A stretch of 64,000 bases of DNA from Brevibacterium sediminis (lineage in GTDB: Bacteria > Actinomycetota > Actinomycetes > Actinomycetales > Brevibacteriaceae). This document shows, piece by piece, positions 63,842-64,000 of the stretch. The notes beneath the pieces were generated by a model, which was given only the letters and a program-made list of their open reading frames with translations, searched no databases and was not told the origin of the DNA. How positions within the stretch are numbered: the first letter of the stretch is position 1; each line of letters begins with the position of its first letter. Made by a program: the position numbers and the translations under genes. The stretch lies in the NCBI RefSeq assembly GCF_013623905.1, contig NZ_JABKDD010000006.1, forward strand, positions 1 through 64,000, in the 5' to 3' direction.

Positions 63842-64000
63842 GACGCACGGCCGCCGCCGCCAACCGCACGGGACTGATCATCCTCGGCCTCATCGCGCTG
63901 ATCATCGGATTGGCAGTGCTCGCCATCGGGTTCGGTCTCACCGCCCCGGTCGACCCTGCCCTGGAGGCGGGAGCGGATCTCGGTCCGGTCGCCTCGGTGC
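63838..64000 (+). CDS. Membrane protein of the Asp23 operon, AmaP-like (partial)
   Basis: The reading frame begins at 63838 (ATGA overlap) and is open to the window end. The visible 54 residues contain one strong helix (GLIILGLIALIIGLAVLAIGFGL). The position is that of AmaP-like membrane anchors in Asp23 operons, but the deciding part is outside the window. Confidence 0.55.
   Translation, partial: MRRTAAAANRTGLIILGLIALIIGLAVLAIGFGLTAPVDPALEAGADLGPVASV

Noticed and set aside
1-64000. tRNA or rRNA genes
   Set aside because: I looked for cloverleaf-like stretches and conserved rRNA words in the gaps and saw none; a tRNAscan or Infernal run would be decisive.

Overview
The window is GC-rich actinobacterial DNA. 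Frequent GTG starts, possible leaderless starts, sensor-domain histidine kinases, Asp23/DUF6286-type envelope genes and the overall gene style point to Micrococcales. A Brevibacterium-like organism is my best guess, but that is inference from gene content and not from a marker gene. No rRNA, tRNA or CRISPR array was seen. Most long overlapping antisense ORFs are GC-driven shadows and were left out.

Layout. 0-9.4 kb: the tail of an IS30-type transposase, then two NarL-type two-component systems with a DMT-type transporter, a CPBP intramembrane protease and small membrane proteins, and an SDR dehydrogenase. 9.5-22.8 kb: an FMN reductase with a divergent TetR regulator, a dipeptide/oligopeptide ABC importer operon, an AGCS amino-acid symporter, class II fructose-bisphosphate aldolase, a UMF1-type MFS transporter, and an ArsR/SRPBCC pair. 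22.8-26.2 kb: a TetR regulator with its two-gene ABC exporter. 26.1-44.5 kb: an exopolysaccharide (EPS) locus. It has 4,6-dehydratase, aminotransferase, low-molecular-weight phosphatase, initiating sugar transferase, Wzx-like flippase, glycosyltransferase, Wzc-like tyrosine kinase and Wzy-like polymerase. Its left part is an unusual module of a FemX-like aminoacyltransferase, two paralogous ATP-grasp ligases and a PLP decarboxylase. 44.7-52.9 kb: three tandem LAL-type LuxR regulators; a fourth, lacking the ATPase domain, sits on the other side of the EPS locus at 26.1-28.4 kb. 53-55.5 kb: a PimC/PimD-like pair of acyl-CoA dehydrogenases. 55.9-59.8 kb: an rRNA/tRNA methyltransferase, an ABC exporter whose ATPase has altered catalytic motifs, and pyrE. 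60.1-64 kb: an envelope-stress locus with a GlsB-like protein, an ECF sigma factor with two Asp23-like genes behind it, and a divergent Asp23/DUF6286 operon that runs off the window.

Two regulatory patterns stand out. First, tandem copies of a TGCGG-N4-CCGCA palindrome, 21 bp apart at three sites and about 20 bp at a weaker fourth, occur in four intergenic regions of the EPS locus and suggest a local regulon. Second, an identical bipartite element, CGTGAGGAT-N10-CTGCGTCTGTA, lies upstream of both the GlsB-like gene and the Asp23 operon. It is a good candidate for the promoter of the ECF sigma factor encoded between them. The ATP-grasp/decarboxylase/FemX module, combined with a 4-amino-sugar pathway that lacks an obvious N-acetyltransferase, suggests an amino-acid-decorated exopolysaccharide. 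It is the best candidate here for an undescribed system.
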